Part shown: positions 26,185 through 45,879 of the stretch, piece after piece
Position numbering within the stretch: the stretch's first letter is position 1
Layout: the number at the start of each line of letters is the position of its first letter
DNA from: Stercorarius parasiticus
Taxonomy: Eukaryota > Chordata > Aves > Charadriiformes > Stercorariidae
DNA length: 64,000 nucleotides
NCBI GenBank assembly: GCA_013396915.1
Contig: VWZL01000115.1
Location: 334,290-398,289 of the forward strand
Direction: 5' to 3'
Position numbers and translations under genes: made by a program
Notes under the pieces: model-generated
Seen by the model: only the letters and a program-made list of their open reading frames with translations
What the model was told of the DNA's origin: nothing
The model's database searches: none

Positions 26185-26310
26185 CTGTAAAACTTGCTCC
26201 AGTGAAATCTTTTTCCCCACTCTTGCGGAGTAGCCAGACTGTATTGCATTCATTAGTAACAGTGCACTGTTCAGTGTACTTATTTTTTCCTGAAGTTTTA
26301 AGAATCTTAC

Positions 26311-26316
26311 AATAAA
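26311..26316 (+). terminator. NSMCE1: NSMCE1 polyadenylation signal
   Basis: AATAAA lies 127 bases after the stop codon, followed within 25-60 bases by T- and GT-rich sequence (CCTGTTCTTTTTC, GTTGTGTCTG). It is the first canonical hexamer after the coding sequence. Confidence 0.75.
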
Positions 26317-26330
26317 ACTATCATTGACCT

Positions 26331-27520
26331 TCCTGTTCTTTTTCACAGTTGTGTCTGCACAGCTTTCTTGGAGGCTGTTTTGTGTATGCATTCTTGGGTT
26401 GTGACTCTCAGTGTATGTTTGGGAATGAAAGATGCAGGTGTTTTTAGTCAATCCTCCAAGCTGATGTATGCAGGTGAGCTATTAAAAGAATCCTCTCTCA
26501 GCAACAGTATTCCCTATTTGTAATTTCACTTGCACAACTGAAAATGAATCCTGTTACTAGCACGACAGGGCTTCAAGTAGGTGGAAAAAAAATAAAAAAA
26601 TCAGTGTAGCACTCATGGCATCCTCACTAAGGCAGCTGGCTGAATATCTGATCTAGGGATAGAGCTGAACACTTGTTGCATTGTTGCTTGCGTTTTCTCC
26701 CTCCTTTAGGCACAGAAGAGTTCATGTGATGTAAGGCCAGGTCACAAGCAGCTATGCTCAATGAGAGAGGGAGTATGGGAAGAAGTAGGACAAGACTTTT
26801 GGGGCAATGCCAGCTTATGTCTGCAAAGTGTTGAGAAAATAATCATCTTAAGATTCTTTTAGGTTTTAGTATTAGCACTTCAATCTCCAATTTTATGTAA
26901 GGATGCTTTTTCCTTTAAGACTGATTGAGATGAGGATTTTCGTCCTTTAAGACGAGAAGACGAGGACTAGATATTGCCAGGTACCAGAATGGAATGGCAG
27001 CATATCTTTGCTTAGTAGAAACGTGTGACACTGCAGAAGGCAGAGCGTCACCAGTTCAGCTGATGGTTAATCAAAGTATGATTAAGCTTCAGTTCGTTTA
27101 ACTGCAATTAAACTACAGATTAAATACAATTAATTATGTTCCTAGGCCTTAACACTAGTAACTTTCTCTGTGTAGGAGACTGGTATCTTGCTTCATGTTA
27201 GCTTTTTTTTTTTCTTTAACAAATTGAACCTTTGGGTTCCCTCATTGTTTATGTAACTCCAGTTTTTACTGTTACTAAATCTAAGTAGAAGATAACACTA
27301 ACCTGATGTTCCAAATATAGTTTGAAGCAGAGTCCTGGCAGTGCCCATATATAGAGCTGTTTCAGATGTACGCACGCGTACAAGATGGTGACCTAACATG
27401 GTCTTTAAGAGGCATTCAAACTAGAATCATCCACAAAAATGAAGTGGCTGTACCATCCGCTTTCCATTTACCCATCCAGCTTTTTTCACCATGCTGAAGG
27501 AAGAGTGTGTTGTTTTTTGG
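26331..27520. other. Spacer between convergent NSMCE1 and KDM8
   Basis: About 1.2 kb between the two 3' ends. Either transcript may extend into it. No repeat or further exon recognised. Confidence 0.6.
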
Positions 27521-27526
27521 GATTTT

Positions 27527-27532
27527 TTTAAT
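27527..27532 (-). terminator. KDM8: Possible KDM8 polyadenylation signal (ATTAAA)
   Basis: ATTAAA, the commonest variant hexamer, reads on the minus strand 133 bases after the KDM8 stop. No canonical AATAAA was found on that strand between here and the end of NSMCE1. The downstream sequence is not clearly GT-rich, so this is tentative. Confidence 0.35.
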
Positions 27533-27664
27533 CCACTTCTAACCTCTAGATAGGGAAGAGCATTCTCACACTTAAAAGGAATTCTCTTATGAGAAGATGC
27601 CAGATTCTTTTTCCGATTTGTAAGTCCTATTCCAATGCTAACAGATTTTATGCATGCTTCAGAG

Positions 27665-34044
<6,380 letters not shown>

Positions 34045-34182
34045 GACGGCAGCGCCACTGCCCGCTGCCGGGCCTGGGCGGGCCGCGGGGCGGGCCCCCG
34101 CGGGGCGGTTGCCCCTCCTCCGGTGCGGGGCTAGTCTGCGGGGCCTGCGCGCTCTTGGCCGCTCGCGCTCGCGCGCACGTCC

Positions 34183-34198
34183 GTTCGTTCGTTCGTTC
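34183..34198. repeat. GTTC tandem repeat (4 copies)
   Basis: Four perfect copies of GTTC in the KDM8 upstream region, likely 5' UTR or core promoter. Confidence 0.9.
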
Positions 34199-34410
34199 CT
34201 GCCGGTCATGGCTTTATGCGGCTAAGAGTCTTCGTGCAGCTGCATAACGAACCGGAACGGACGCCTCTTCTAGAGTAAAAAATACTCGTTTCCTCAGGTT
34301 AGTTTTAGCCCAGGTCCGTCTCATCACCTGGTTCATCACGGAACCGTGTATGATTTTACAGGTGTACAGGAGGGGGCGAGAGGGGTTTAGGCGGGAGAAG
34401 GAGCGGAGCC

Positions 34411-34449
34411 ATGGCGCTCGGTGGCGTCGCTGGCATTTTTCTGAGGTAG
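34411..34449 (+). other. Possible divergent mini-ORF or first exon
   Basis: ATG in strong context (GCC at -3 to -1, G at +4) opens 12 codons, MALGGVAGIFLR, ending at TAG. The stop overlaps a donor-like CTGAG|GTAGAA, so the codons could be the start of a spliced transcript diverging from KDM8. No partner exon was recognised. Confidence 0.2.
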
Positions 34450-34492
34450 AAACTCTGTGAAACTAGCCCGGGTCACCACGAGTGGTGTAACA

Positions 34493-34770
34493 TCATAGAA
34501 TCACAGAATGGTTTGGGTTGGAAGGGACCTTAAAGACCATCCAATCCCACCCCCTGCCCTGGGCAGGGACACCTCCCACCAGACCAGGTTGCCCAAAGCC
34601 CCGTCCAGCCTGGCCTTGAACACCTCCAGGGATGGGGCAGCCACAGCTTCTCTGGGCAACCTGGGCCAGGGGCTCACCACCCTCACAGTAAAGAATTTCT
34701 TTCCAGTATCTAATCTAAATCTTACCTTCTTTCAGTTTAAAACCATTACCCCTTGTCCCATTACTGCACT
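34493..34770 (-). repeat. CR1 LINE fragment, 3' end
   Basis: Begins with CATAGAATCACAGAATGGTT, the reverse complement of the bird CR1 3' end, and runs to the AAAACCATTACCCCTTGTCC block. About 280 bases, so strongly 5'-truncated; fairly well preserved. Confidence 0.93.
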
Positions 34771-37700
34771 CTTTAGATAGGACCATTTGGGTCCTTGACC
34801 CATGAGTCTACTGGCATTTAGTAATTGTATGACTGACGGTGCTGTTTGCATTGAAGGGGAAGATATAAGTCCAATTTAGTTTTCTCTCTACTGTAGCCTA
34901 CGTGCGAACCATACCATGGTGGTGTGAGGAAGACAGCTGTTTCACTTCAGAAATATTTCTGTTCCAGAAGTGGGACAGTTATGCCTGAGGAGATGACTCC
35001 TGGAAGACAGGGAAATACTTTAATCAATGTTGATCTTAACTATTAGAAATAAAGCTGACCTGGGACCTTGCATGCTGATCTGAGTAATGTGAGAGGAGCC
35101 TAGGTGTGTCAGGGATGAAGGCTGCTGTGAGGCAGTGCCCTGCTGGTGGTTTATGCTGCTTGCTTTTTATCTGTGCCTAATACGTGCTTTGTGCGTGAAA
35201 TACACACCTCAGTCTTCTAACACACTTTGCATGGCATCTTTCAGCCCCAACTGGCTTTGATAATGTGCCCTGAGTGTGTTCTCAGTACTCAATACTTGAA
35301 TGCAGAGAAAATATTATCTTTCTTAAAATTGAGCAACTCTGAGGAATGTCTTAACATCACAAACCAAAATCCAAAGAAACATAACAAGAAGTGAGGAATT
35401 TGTAACTCATAAAAATTTTAAAAGTGTTGCTTGTCTGGAGTTGAAATCTTCGGGCTTGATGCAAAATCTTACGTTTACAGAAAAAGTTGAAGTCATCACC
35501 TTTCATGCTGAGAGAGCACTCCTTTGTCCCATCTTCAGTCACTAGTGCTTTAAAAAAAAAAAAGAGTTGATTTGAGTCCTCCTGTCACTGCTGCTGCTTG
35601 TGAGTCTCCTCTACCCCATTCCCCAGCTGTCTTGTTTGAACGACTTCCTCTTCTTCTGTCACACTTGAGACTTGTGGCATTGGCTTATCATGCTGGCCTG
35701 TCTACTCTCTGTCTTCTGACTGCCTTTCTCTTGGCACCTTAAATTCGTCCTGTGACTGTGTGATTTTAGCACCTTCATTTAGAATTTTTTCCTCCTTGAT
35801 TGCTAAATGTTAATATATGCTGCTATAGGAGAAAGTATTTAACTGACAAGGGAAACTTCTTGTTAGACCTTGTGTTCAATATTTGTAATTTCTGATGCTA
35901 GCAAGTGTTGCTAGTTTTGTGCTTAAAGACTGTCCAATTTTTATTACCATTTATATTAACTTTTATTTCTCTTCAAGTTGGTTAATACAATTATCTCCAA
36001 ATAATAGTTTTTCTAGTTTAAATATTAGGTATATTTTCACAAATTGCATTTTGAAAGAGCTGGATTTTCTTTCTGGTATTTTAAATAGCACCAAGTTCTG
36101 AACACGTAATCTCTAGTGCAACGGTGGGGCATTAAGGCCACGATGAACTTTATCAGTTTTACTGTAGCTGAAGAACCACTTGGGAGTAGATTTTAGGTTT
36201 TGGGTATTCAGGGAGGTTCAGTGTTTTAGTCAGTTGTGTTTTGGTACAATGCTTTGAATGCTGCTATAGCATCAATAATCTTGGAAGGGCTGTGTTGTAT
36301 ATCTGCTAAGCTAATAAAGATGGGATTTCAGGTGTGTATTAAGTCTTGTAGTGTGTTTGGCCTTTAGTCTGGGAGGAAAATCCACTAAAAGCTCATAATG
36401 TCATGCTACATCTTAGCAATTTGGTTGAAATTGTCTTTATTGTAAAAAAACCCAGTAGATTTGCAAAAGCTGAATGGGGAAGTTTCGCTGTCACAGTAAT
36501 TAACCTTGCAGTACATGCGTACTACTTTTGAAATGTCTGTAAACTGATACAGATTTTTTTTGGTGAGCTGTCTCACCAATGAGGTGGATGATGTCAGTGC
36601 TAAACATTTCTATTTTAAGTCAACAAGAGATAATTTAATTCCTGCTGCCGAGGAACAAAGATTATTGTCCTTTGTGTAACCTGCAGAAATTGACATGAAA
36701 AAGAGTTCTGTTTCCCTGTGGACAATGCCACCATCACTGAAACTTGTACTGTTTTCGTCAGAAGTAAATTTTTTAAAGACTGCGGGAGCCAAACTGCCTA
36801 ACTATACAGAAAGATGTCCCTTTTAAAACATGGAAGAAAAGTTGGTACCAAGATTTTTTCCCCGGCTGCTTCCTGCAGTATAGTCTGCAAAGCACTTTTT
36901 CTTCTCTTTTACATTCTGTGTATTTTTCAAATATGTTCCAGGCAGCTCACTTTCTCCTACCACTGACATTCAGAAAGAAATTACCCGTTTAAAAAACCCC
37001 AAATAAACAGTCACACAATTAGGAGAGATGATAAAGTCTGATAAACCATCTGTATTTCTCTCTTCTGTTCACAGTCATGGGTTCCAGGACCCACGGTAAC
37101 TTGGTGTTACCTTGTCTGCCACTGGTGGAAAAGTGATTAGTTATACTAAATATCAAAAAACATGCTCTGTATCTTATCTTGCCTTTGTCGTCATCGTAAA
37201 CAGCTGGTGTTTGGCCTGTTCAGAATTTAATTATTTATTTGTGGTAATATTCTCTTTTATAACACTCTTTCCTCATTTACTAATTTGAATTAATGAACGA
37301 AGTCCTGCGATTGTTTTTGGATCTTATTAAAATGACATCAAGACACATGCTCAGTGCTTCCCTACTTGAGTCCTAAGTAGGACATTTTTACTAGGTGGAT
37401 CAATTTTTAAAATGACAGCATCTGCTTGCTTGTACACATTTATTTATGGTTCTTCCCCAGGCGAGTATAGCTGGAATCTGGTGAGTAATAACCAGCTGTT
37501 GGAATTAACAAATAGAGAAAGCAGTTATTTGATCTGTGAAGGAGTGTGGGAGCCAAGGCCAGAAGTAATAAAAACTAAACAGATGCCCCAAATACATAAA
37601 CCCAAGTAGGGACTTGTAAATTACTTGCACTGCTGGTGGGCAAAATAGTGTCAGATGGGTTGACTTGGTCTGGAGTTTTTATTACAGATGAAACCCTTTC

Positions 37701-40420
37701 CACCACCCCATCACATAACAGCGATCCGGAGAGCATCCTGGGTCTAATTCTAGCACTTCTGCTGTGCTCGGCTGGCGTAAGCAATAGCATGTGAAGCACA
37801 GCAGCTATCTCTGGTGGCTTCAGTTGCCTCTCTGATATATTAGCAGAATGGGCAAACAGGGATCTGAGTGTGAAGAAACTCAGCTGTTGGACCACCTTGT
37901 CTCAAAAATCCCAGGTGTGCTGTGATTCAGGTCCTTTCTGGTCCCCTTATGAGGTGTGTTCTCATACTGAATGATTTCTTGGGGGATCACCGCAGGGACA
38001 CAACAGAAGCACCAAAGGTTTTCTGTCTCCTCAGGACTTTAGCCTGCCACTCAGCTCCTCAGGAACTCCACATCCCTTTTGACATGCCTGGCACTCTGGA
38101 ATTATAGAGAGAGGCGGTCTGTTTCGTCATTACCTGTGCTTTGTGAAAGAGTCATCGGAAGACACTTTCTGTGGGACTTCTGCCCTTATCCTGACAGTTG
38201 ATGAGACCAGCCCTGAAGTGACTTTTGCAGCTTGACGGGGAAAGCCTGTCCTGAGAATTAGTGTTTCCTTCCACTGTGACTTTCAGTGGTGATGGTTTCA
38301 TAAGCTGGAATTTACATTGTGCTCATCAGAGCTACTGCAGTTGCTCTTAAATAAAAACAAATTTATGACAACAAATGAAAAATTTACATTCTTGATATAT
38401 CTCCTTCCCATTTTGTAAAGAAGAAGATAAACTAAGGTGAAACTATGGAAGTTAATTGAAACTTTCATAACATTTCATAACATTTTGATGGCTGTCACTT
38501 TATTTTACAAATCCTGTATCTTCAGAAATACTAATTTTATATACATTTTATTAGGCTTACTCTAGCTTGCCATTAGGCTGCCATAAAGTGTGTCGCTACG
38601 GTATGTAAAGGTGGGACCCTAAAACACATTAGCCTCTGAATGGTATTATTTTGCCAATTATTTGTACAAAGGAAATACAGTCTAGCAGTCACTGTAGTGG
38701 GCTATTAAAGAAAAGGACTCTGTAGTCATGTCAGGTGAGCATAGATCCAAAATTTCATGATGCCTTTGCAAGCAGAAAGCATAAAAGTTCCAAAAACAAC
38801 CTGCAAGATGCAGCCTGTCCAGTTCAGGGCATGGGGAGTGAGGACCTTGCAGAGATCCAAGGTTTGCAGCCACACTTCTAACAACCAGGTATTTTTATGA
38901 TGAATAATAAATGCAGTTGTGAGTTGGAGTTAGGAGCTGTCAAGCTTCTGCTATAAATTAACTTCTCCACTTCTCAGACCATCATAGGATTAATTCCCTT
39001 TGTGTGTTAGTATACGCAGTTGCATTTAAGGTCGGTGTTGCCATCCCCCATGGGAACTGCCAAGTTCTGAATGCTGCAGGAGTGAGATGGGACAGCTGAA
39101 TAATATCTTCCAATAATCTATACCTCATAACTGTCTTTTGGGGCTCCATCTCTTGTCAGCTCTGCTCTCTTTGTTAGGCTTGTATACTGTTACATGAAAC
39201 GAACTAGTTAGATGCCAGTTTTTGAATCAGTTGTTTCCTAAACTAATTCAAATTTTTGAAATTGTATCAGTATATAATGTATGCTTGCACATTAAACTAC
39301 ACAAGATGTAAATGTAATAGTATAGCCAATCTTATATAAGAATTTCAAGTAGAATATCTTAACAGATTTACTCTCTTTCATTCTAGTAGAAGCAAAATGA
39401 GTGACAGATATAAGCACTGTTTTTCTGGGAAACCAGCTCGCTCTCTGACTATACAAAGGTTTAAAACCTCCTAATCTTTATTCCTAACTGTTTCAATTAT
39501 ATATGCATTTAGCTGTATTTATTGGTTGTGTTTCAGCCATGTTATATTTTATCATGTTAATTATCAGTACATTAGTCTTACATTGCATATAATTATTATG
39601 TTGTTAGAGATTAATTTTTATTTATCTTGGAGAAGACAAGTGGTCTCCTCTAACATCTTGTAAGAACATACAGGGTGCTAAAAGCACTCTTCCTGTTTAC
39701 TTTACTGACATTTCAAAACTACTGCAAGGTTAATTACTCTGATTACTTAATAAGCAAGGATGGAGTCAACATTAAAAAGGTATCATGGTTGGAGGTCATA
39801 TATTAAAGTAAACATTGTGTATGCATTTTATGTTTGTGCTGCAGGTCTAGATTCTCTGTTACAAAAGCTAAAAGATTTTCCACTAGAACTTAAAATTCTA
39901 GTTCATTTTATTTGCCATTTAAAGAGAAAGCCATTAAGATACCAAGTATCTTAATAGAGTTAACAGGCTATGAACACTGTTTAGCATCCTTGTTCTCTGA
40001 GTCAGTGTTTCTAGTGGTTGATCTAAGCTGAACCGGCATCTGTAGATTCTTCATTCTGAGAGGAAGCTCTTTAGTGTGATGTTGGTGCTCAACGTCAGGG
40101 TTACTGGCTCCATGTTGGTAGTGGCTGCTGCTTATGATTGTGGTGCTTCTATGAGATGATGACATCAACTCCCCTCCGTCCATCTGCATCAGGAAGGTGC
40201 TCTCATGGTTGGCCATGAGGTGGTGTATGCCTTTACTGGCCATCGCAGCAGAGAAGTGCCTGTCAGCACTAGCAATGGCCCTCTCTGTCTGGAGCAGGGG
40301 GGTGGTACTGCTGCTGCCCTGCTGTGTGTGCCTTAGGGTAAGTAGACTGTTTCTGCTTCCAGGAGTAGTTGGCTGGTACCTTCCATGAGCACTACACTCA
40401 TTTAACGCTCCCTCTTATTC

Positions 40421-40452
40421 CTCCCCCCCCAAAAATAAGGTGGGGGGGGGAG
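40421..40452. repeat. Inverted repeat of C8 and G9 tracts
   Basis: CTCCCCCCCC at 40421-40430 faces its exact complement at 40443-40452 across a 12-base spacer. Confidence 0.9.
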
Positions 40453-43400
40453 TGAAAATGGAAGGTAACATGCCCTCTGGTCCTTAGATGGGAGTGTAAA
40501 TTGATGATTGCCATGAGAGTGTTTGTTATCATGGCTGACTGATGAATGGTTGTCTCTCCCTCTGCAAGAAAAAGAGTGTGAGCACATAAGACTTTAAAGA
40601 TTTGGATGTCTTTCCTGGCTGCTTTTTCTGCTCCTGTGGACAGGAGATGAATGATTCAGATTAATAATATGTAAAGAATTAATTGTTATACAAGAGTTAT
40701 TTTCCTCAGATAAGCAAGGTTTTCCTGCTTGAGAGTGACACAGCCATGCATTTTGATTGTATCTTGGAATTGAGTGTAATTGTACAGTGAAAGTGTAATG
40801 ACAGATATGTCTTTATCAACCTGTTCCTTGCATTGTGTTTTTATCACTGCCATCTGCTCTGCTGAGAGTGGCAGCTGCCAGGTCTCACAAATAGCGCTGT
40901 CATGTACTTTCATGTAGAACAACATATTGTCATAATTTCTCTGATATTACTAGATGGAATAACTTTAAGCAAGATAAGGTGACATTTTGCATGGCACTTT
41001 GGAATGTGTTTCATTGCAGTGTGTGTAGGACAGACAGCGTTCTTTCTGGAGCAGGCTATAACAGCACACCCAGTTCTACTTTCATAAATCACTGGAAAAC
41101 GCTTATTTTTCCAAAAACATTATGTAACATCCATCTGGGACATATGTGTCAGTGCTGAGATGCAACTGAGACATAGTCACTATTAGTATTGCTTACACAT
41201 GTAGCCTTAGTTACCTTTGCTGAATGGAGTTATGTAAGTTAGACTATTTTAAAAATTTAGTTATTTCTTTTTTTGCTTGTATCAACTTGAATCTCCTTCA
41301 TATTTGCAAACATGTTCAGACAGCTCCTTCAACATTAAAAGAAACAAAAAATCTTTACAGTAAGTCTTTAGAAAAATCTTTATGGCAGTAAGTACTCTTT
41401 CTGTTGTCTCAGCTGGACCCTAGGCAGGAGATTTAATTTTAGACTAGGGCAAATTCCACTAGGTGTCCAGCCTAAGCCAATCCTCTGGGCTCTCTTGAGT
41501 TGTTTGAGAGAGGGAAATCTTTTGAGAGGGATCCATCCCAGCCTGAGATAGGATACTTAGGGTAGGCAAGCAAGGGGAATAAATTGCTCTCTGTAGGTGC
41601 CTGTTTCTCTTCTCAGGCTACAGAGGAAGCTAAAAGACTAGCTTAGATGACCTTCTTGCCTTTTTGGCTAGTGAATTTAGGTGAGGTGAATCACACACTG
41701 AATATATGCCAACACATCTTCTTGTTCTGAGTGCCTGCCAAAATCTTGCTGGTGCACCAAGTGAAGGAAGATATTTGGTGTAATCCACCTTCACAGAGAT
41801 GCCTCTCCTTAAGAGTAATGAGGTACATCCTCTTTTACATATTCATCTCATTCTTTTGGATATGTACTTAGTGCAGTTTTTACAACACAGGTAATCCCAG
41901 TGATTTCTAGAGCAAGTGGCTGGCTAATCTCTTCTTTCTGTCATAGTCCCTGTTGCTGCTTGTGAGGGACAAACAGCAAGGAAGGAAGGAAAATGGTGTG
42001 TAACTCAGAAAATATACCTGTCTGTTGCAATATACCTGTCTCATGCACGTCTGTTGTAGAACTGTGACACCAAATTTGTCTACCTACTGGAAGGATTTTC
42101 AAGGAAAACTGATTTGGGATATTTCTTCTTGCTAGTGAGCATTGATGATAAACAGCCTTTCTGATATGTCTAAAAAACCCAGTTGTGATAAAGAAGATGG
42201 AGTATTTATTCTTGATTCTTGCATCATTTTGTTTTTCAAGTGCGATAGGATGTAAAATGCTGAACAGCTGATCAACAATATAAAGGATGGAGGCAAAGAG
42301 ACAGCGTGCTTGCTAGTCGGTCTGTTTGGAATGGTGTGGTAGGTGGAAAGCTTTTCTGACAGAAGCATGGAAGAAAGCCAGGGCATGGCTCCTGTGCGTT
42401 TCTCTGCCTCATCCAAATAGATATGTAGCTTCGGCACTTCATTGCTAGCCAAGCAGAGGCCATTTGAACTGTGAATAGCGTTCTCCCAATGGGAAATAGA
42501 AGATCAGGCCAGAGAAAAGTCTCATGGCATTTAAATGAAGTCATACACTCTAGAAACGTAAGTCTTGCCTGTCATTCCAGTAGTGCATTTCAAGAGCTGA
42601 TGAAGGCTCCTGGCATTGTACTGATCTTGAGCACACACCAGATCGCCTTGTTATCCTACGGGTAGGGACGCTTCATTTTAATTAACACACTTTATATATA
42701 TATATGTACCTTAAGAGCAAGAATATACATAAAACATATTTTTTCATCCTCCCAAGATTTACAAATCTCATTTGAAACTTCTGTTTGATTTATCCCCCAG
42801 GCTGGGGCTATAAATGCTGCATGATTTTTTTTGTGTGCTCTGTTTTAAGTATATTTAGAAGTGTACACAGTTATTTGTGTTCATACATCACATTCTTATT
42901 AATGAGAACAGTATAATTGTTGGTTGTATTGACTTTTGTTTCTGCGGATGTTTTTAAAAGGTATTTTAAAGGCTTTGCTGGAGTTTGCATGTGCTTCAGA
43001 AATTAAATTTAGTCTGTGATTTTATTACCCTTTTTATTTAATTTATCTTAACTGTTGCTTTCAAGCTGTGAACCAGCTGTTGACTTTGAAAAAACATTGT
43101 TCAATTTGAAAGGAGCATTTTAAAGCTTAATGTAATGGCTGTAAGTAATCACTACAGCAATTATATTCTCTGGTGTTGTGCGTCACTATAATAATATTGG
43201 AGGTTGTGAGAAAATGCAGGAGAGAAACACATCAAGCCCAGACTTCTCAGTTTTTCCTGTGATGCCCAGCATCTCTCTGTTTTGTATACAGCTTGGTGTC
43301 ACTGCTTGAATTGTGTCAGAAAAACTGAAGCTCCCCTCGGTTGTGGCTCCGTGTGTACGCAGCAGGAATCAGGGTCTGCTTCTGAGCATTGCTCTCAGTC

Positions 43401-44894
43401 GTTCTTCTTGGACTGGACAGGTTTTTTTCATATGGGCAGATAGTAGATGGACACTTGCTGCAGTGGCAGAAGCCCCTGCTGATCTTCTGCCTCCTCCTGG
43501 CTAGTTCCAAGATGTTGCACTTGTCATAGAGTGGAATTTTTTGGTTTTGACTCTTCATCAGCAGCTGTGTACCTGCCTTGTATGGTGCTGGTGGTAGCAA
43601 AGCTCCTCACAGGGCATACAGAGAGTCTGGCTGGGATGGGAGTGCTTGGCATCCTGCAAAGTCAGGTCGTGCTCCCATTGTGCTCTGGAAATGAGCAGCT
43701 ACTTGCCATGGCGAGGAGAATTAATAGAAAAGTTACGGGTTCCTGAAAAGGAACATCCTCCGTTTATTTCTGAGCAACTCTCTAGTTCAAGCAGGTTGGA
43801 GCTCTTGAGGAAGAGAACTTTCTGTGTCACTGCAGTGAAGATATGAGAAGCAGCATGCACTCAGATTCCCTTCATGTTGTAACAAACCGTGAAAATGCTG
43901 TGCAGCTGCCTCTGCCCTGGGAATTCTCTCTGTAATGACTTTTAAAGGAGTGCAATATGCATCGTTGTGGGAGTGGGCTACATTTCACAATGAGTCACCT
44001 AGCTGTGCTTACACACAGCTTGTGTTTGGAAACTGTGGGCTATAGTGGTGCTCTAAAAAGGTGGTCCACCAGATCACACAGCTGCACAGGACCTAGCCCC
44101 TTTTCTACGTTTGCCAGTGAGCGTTGCACAGCAGGTTCGAGTCACCTACCAAATTAAACCATCAGCTCCCGTTGACAGCTTTGTGAAGCAATGATGCTGC
44201 TGGGCAAGACCCAGTAGGAAGCTTAGATTCAGCAACATACTAAGCTTTCCCCAAATTTACTTTGCAGTAAGATCCTTCAGAATAAGGATCTAATGACAGT
44301 AAGATCTGAGCCAAAGCAGTATAGTGACAATAACAGGAAGGGCAGTACAGGGAGCTAGAGGCATTGAGAGCTTGGGACAAATGGGAGACCAGGCTTACTA
44401 CTGAGGCAAAATTGCTGGTGTTTGGCTGCTGTGGTTTTAAAGGAAGGGTAGGTGATGCATTTGGAAGTGGGTTTCGTGGTGGCACTTGTAATGGATGGTA
44501 GTTACAGGAGTACAATTGGGATGATCCTCTACTAAGAGGTAGTCCTGCTTTGACATGATAACACTCAGCTAGAGTGACCTGTACTTTATCTTAAAAGAAA
44601 AAAGTAAGATTAACATGAGAGTGAAAGCATACCCATGGATATCTGTTTGCAGTATGCATCTGTATGACATCTGCAGCAAAATGAACTTTGATGTAGTTTC
44701 CCATTTCTCCAACTGTGTGTGGTGCACAGGAAAGCAAAAGCACTGGTATAGATCTAAGTGTGCTTCAGAGATCAGGTGTATCCCTTCCAGACAAGTCTGG
44801 TAGACCCTGGGCTGCTGACCATGGGTTTGGCACAAAGGGATAGAGACAGAATCCTCATTGTGACAAAGGCGATATGACATGTGAATTACATTAT

Positions 44895-44915
44895 ATACAT
44901 GTATGTATGTATGTA
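44895..44915. repeat. ATGT microsatellite
   Basis: About four copies of the ATGT/GTAT tetranucleotide inside a TA-rich stretch. Confidence 0.8.
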
Positions 44916-45879
44916 TAAATTAGACATCCAAAGAAGGTCACTGCTGGGATGGAGACAAACATGGAGCAGTGTGTTCCGGAAAGTTAAAAGCTTAGCCAGC
45001 GTCCCAAGGTATTTTTTAATGTAGCAGAATGAAATTCCTTTGGGTACAGCAAATGAGACACATAAAGTGTAATGCCCTGTGAAATCACAAAGAGCCACTT
45101 TCAACAGATGGAAAAAACAACTTTAATACAAACCCAAAAATTGATAGACTCTGCCTTTGATAATCCAAATACCAGGTTACAATTTAACAGTATCCATTAC
45201 TGTCTATAAAGTATATTTCGGTTGTTAAATGCACTTGCTGGTTTGTCACTATATAGAATTTAAAGTGATGAATCCTATATTCTTCTGTCTTCTTCACTGT
45301 AAGAAATTAAACAAAGTCTGTGACAAATGGCTCCCAAGTTGCACATGCTATTTCAGTCTGCTGCCTGCTGCACCTGTGCTGCTATTCTGAGTGTGGAACC
45401 AAACCCCTTGTTTTGAAGCTGGTTTTAGGAGTCCCAGTGTCAGGGGATGTTAAGAGCTGCGAGCGGACACAGATGAACTGCTCATTGCCAATCGCAAGCT
45501 GCGGACTGGCACCCTAGAGCCAGGAGCTTTCCTGTGCCCCTGGAGAAGGAGCATCATCATGCAAATGGGATGAGAGTGCTCACCTTCCCCTCATCTGACC
45601 TTTCTGATGCACACCTCCGCAGGGGGAGCACCTCTCCCAGCTGTCCTGTGCTGCTCAGCACAGCTTCAGGCAGGATTTCATGGGAACATTTGGCTGAATG
45701 TTAGTTCCCAGGGTCAATGCTAGTACTTGGGAAAACTCCCTGTGTGATTGTAACCTAATCAGGGAAAACCTGGAGACAGCAGGAGGTGGGAGAGGAATCA
45801 GTGTATCGTTCTTTTAGGAATGCCTGAATTCAGTAAGTAGCATGTGAGTAAATGTGACACACTGAAGACTTAGGATTCC

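Larger units (their letters stand above)
34771..45879. other. Intergenic region upstream of KDM8, left part
   Basis: About 11 kb, AT-rich. No exon, RNA gene or transposon recognised. Contains the C/G inverted repeat at 40421-40452, a short TA-rich repeat near 42692-42705 and an ATGT tract near 44895-44915. Confidence 0.55.

Noticed and set aside
44060..44155. GGTTCGAGTC resembling a tRNA T-loop (B box)
   Set aside because: No matching acceptor stem or D-arm could be laid out upstream, so not a tRNA.
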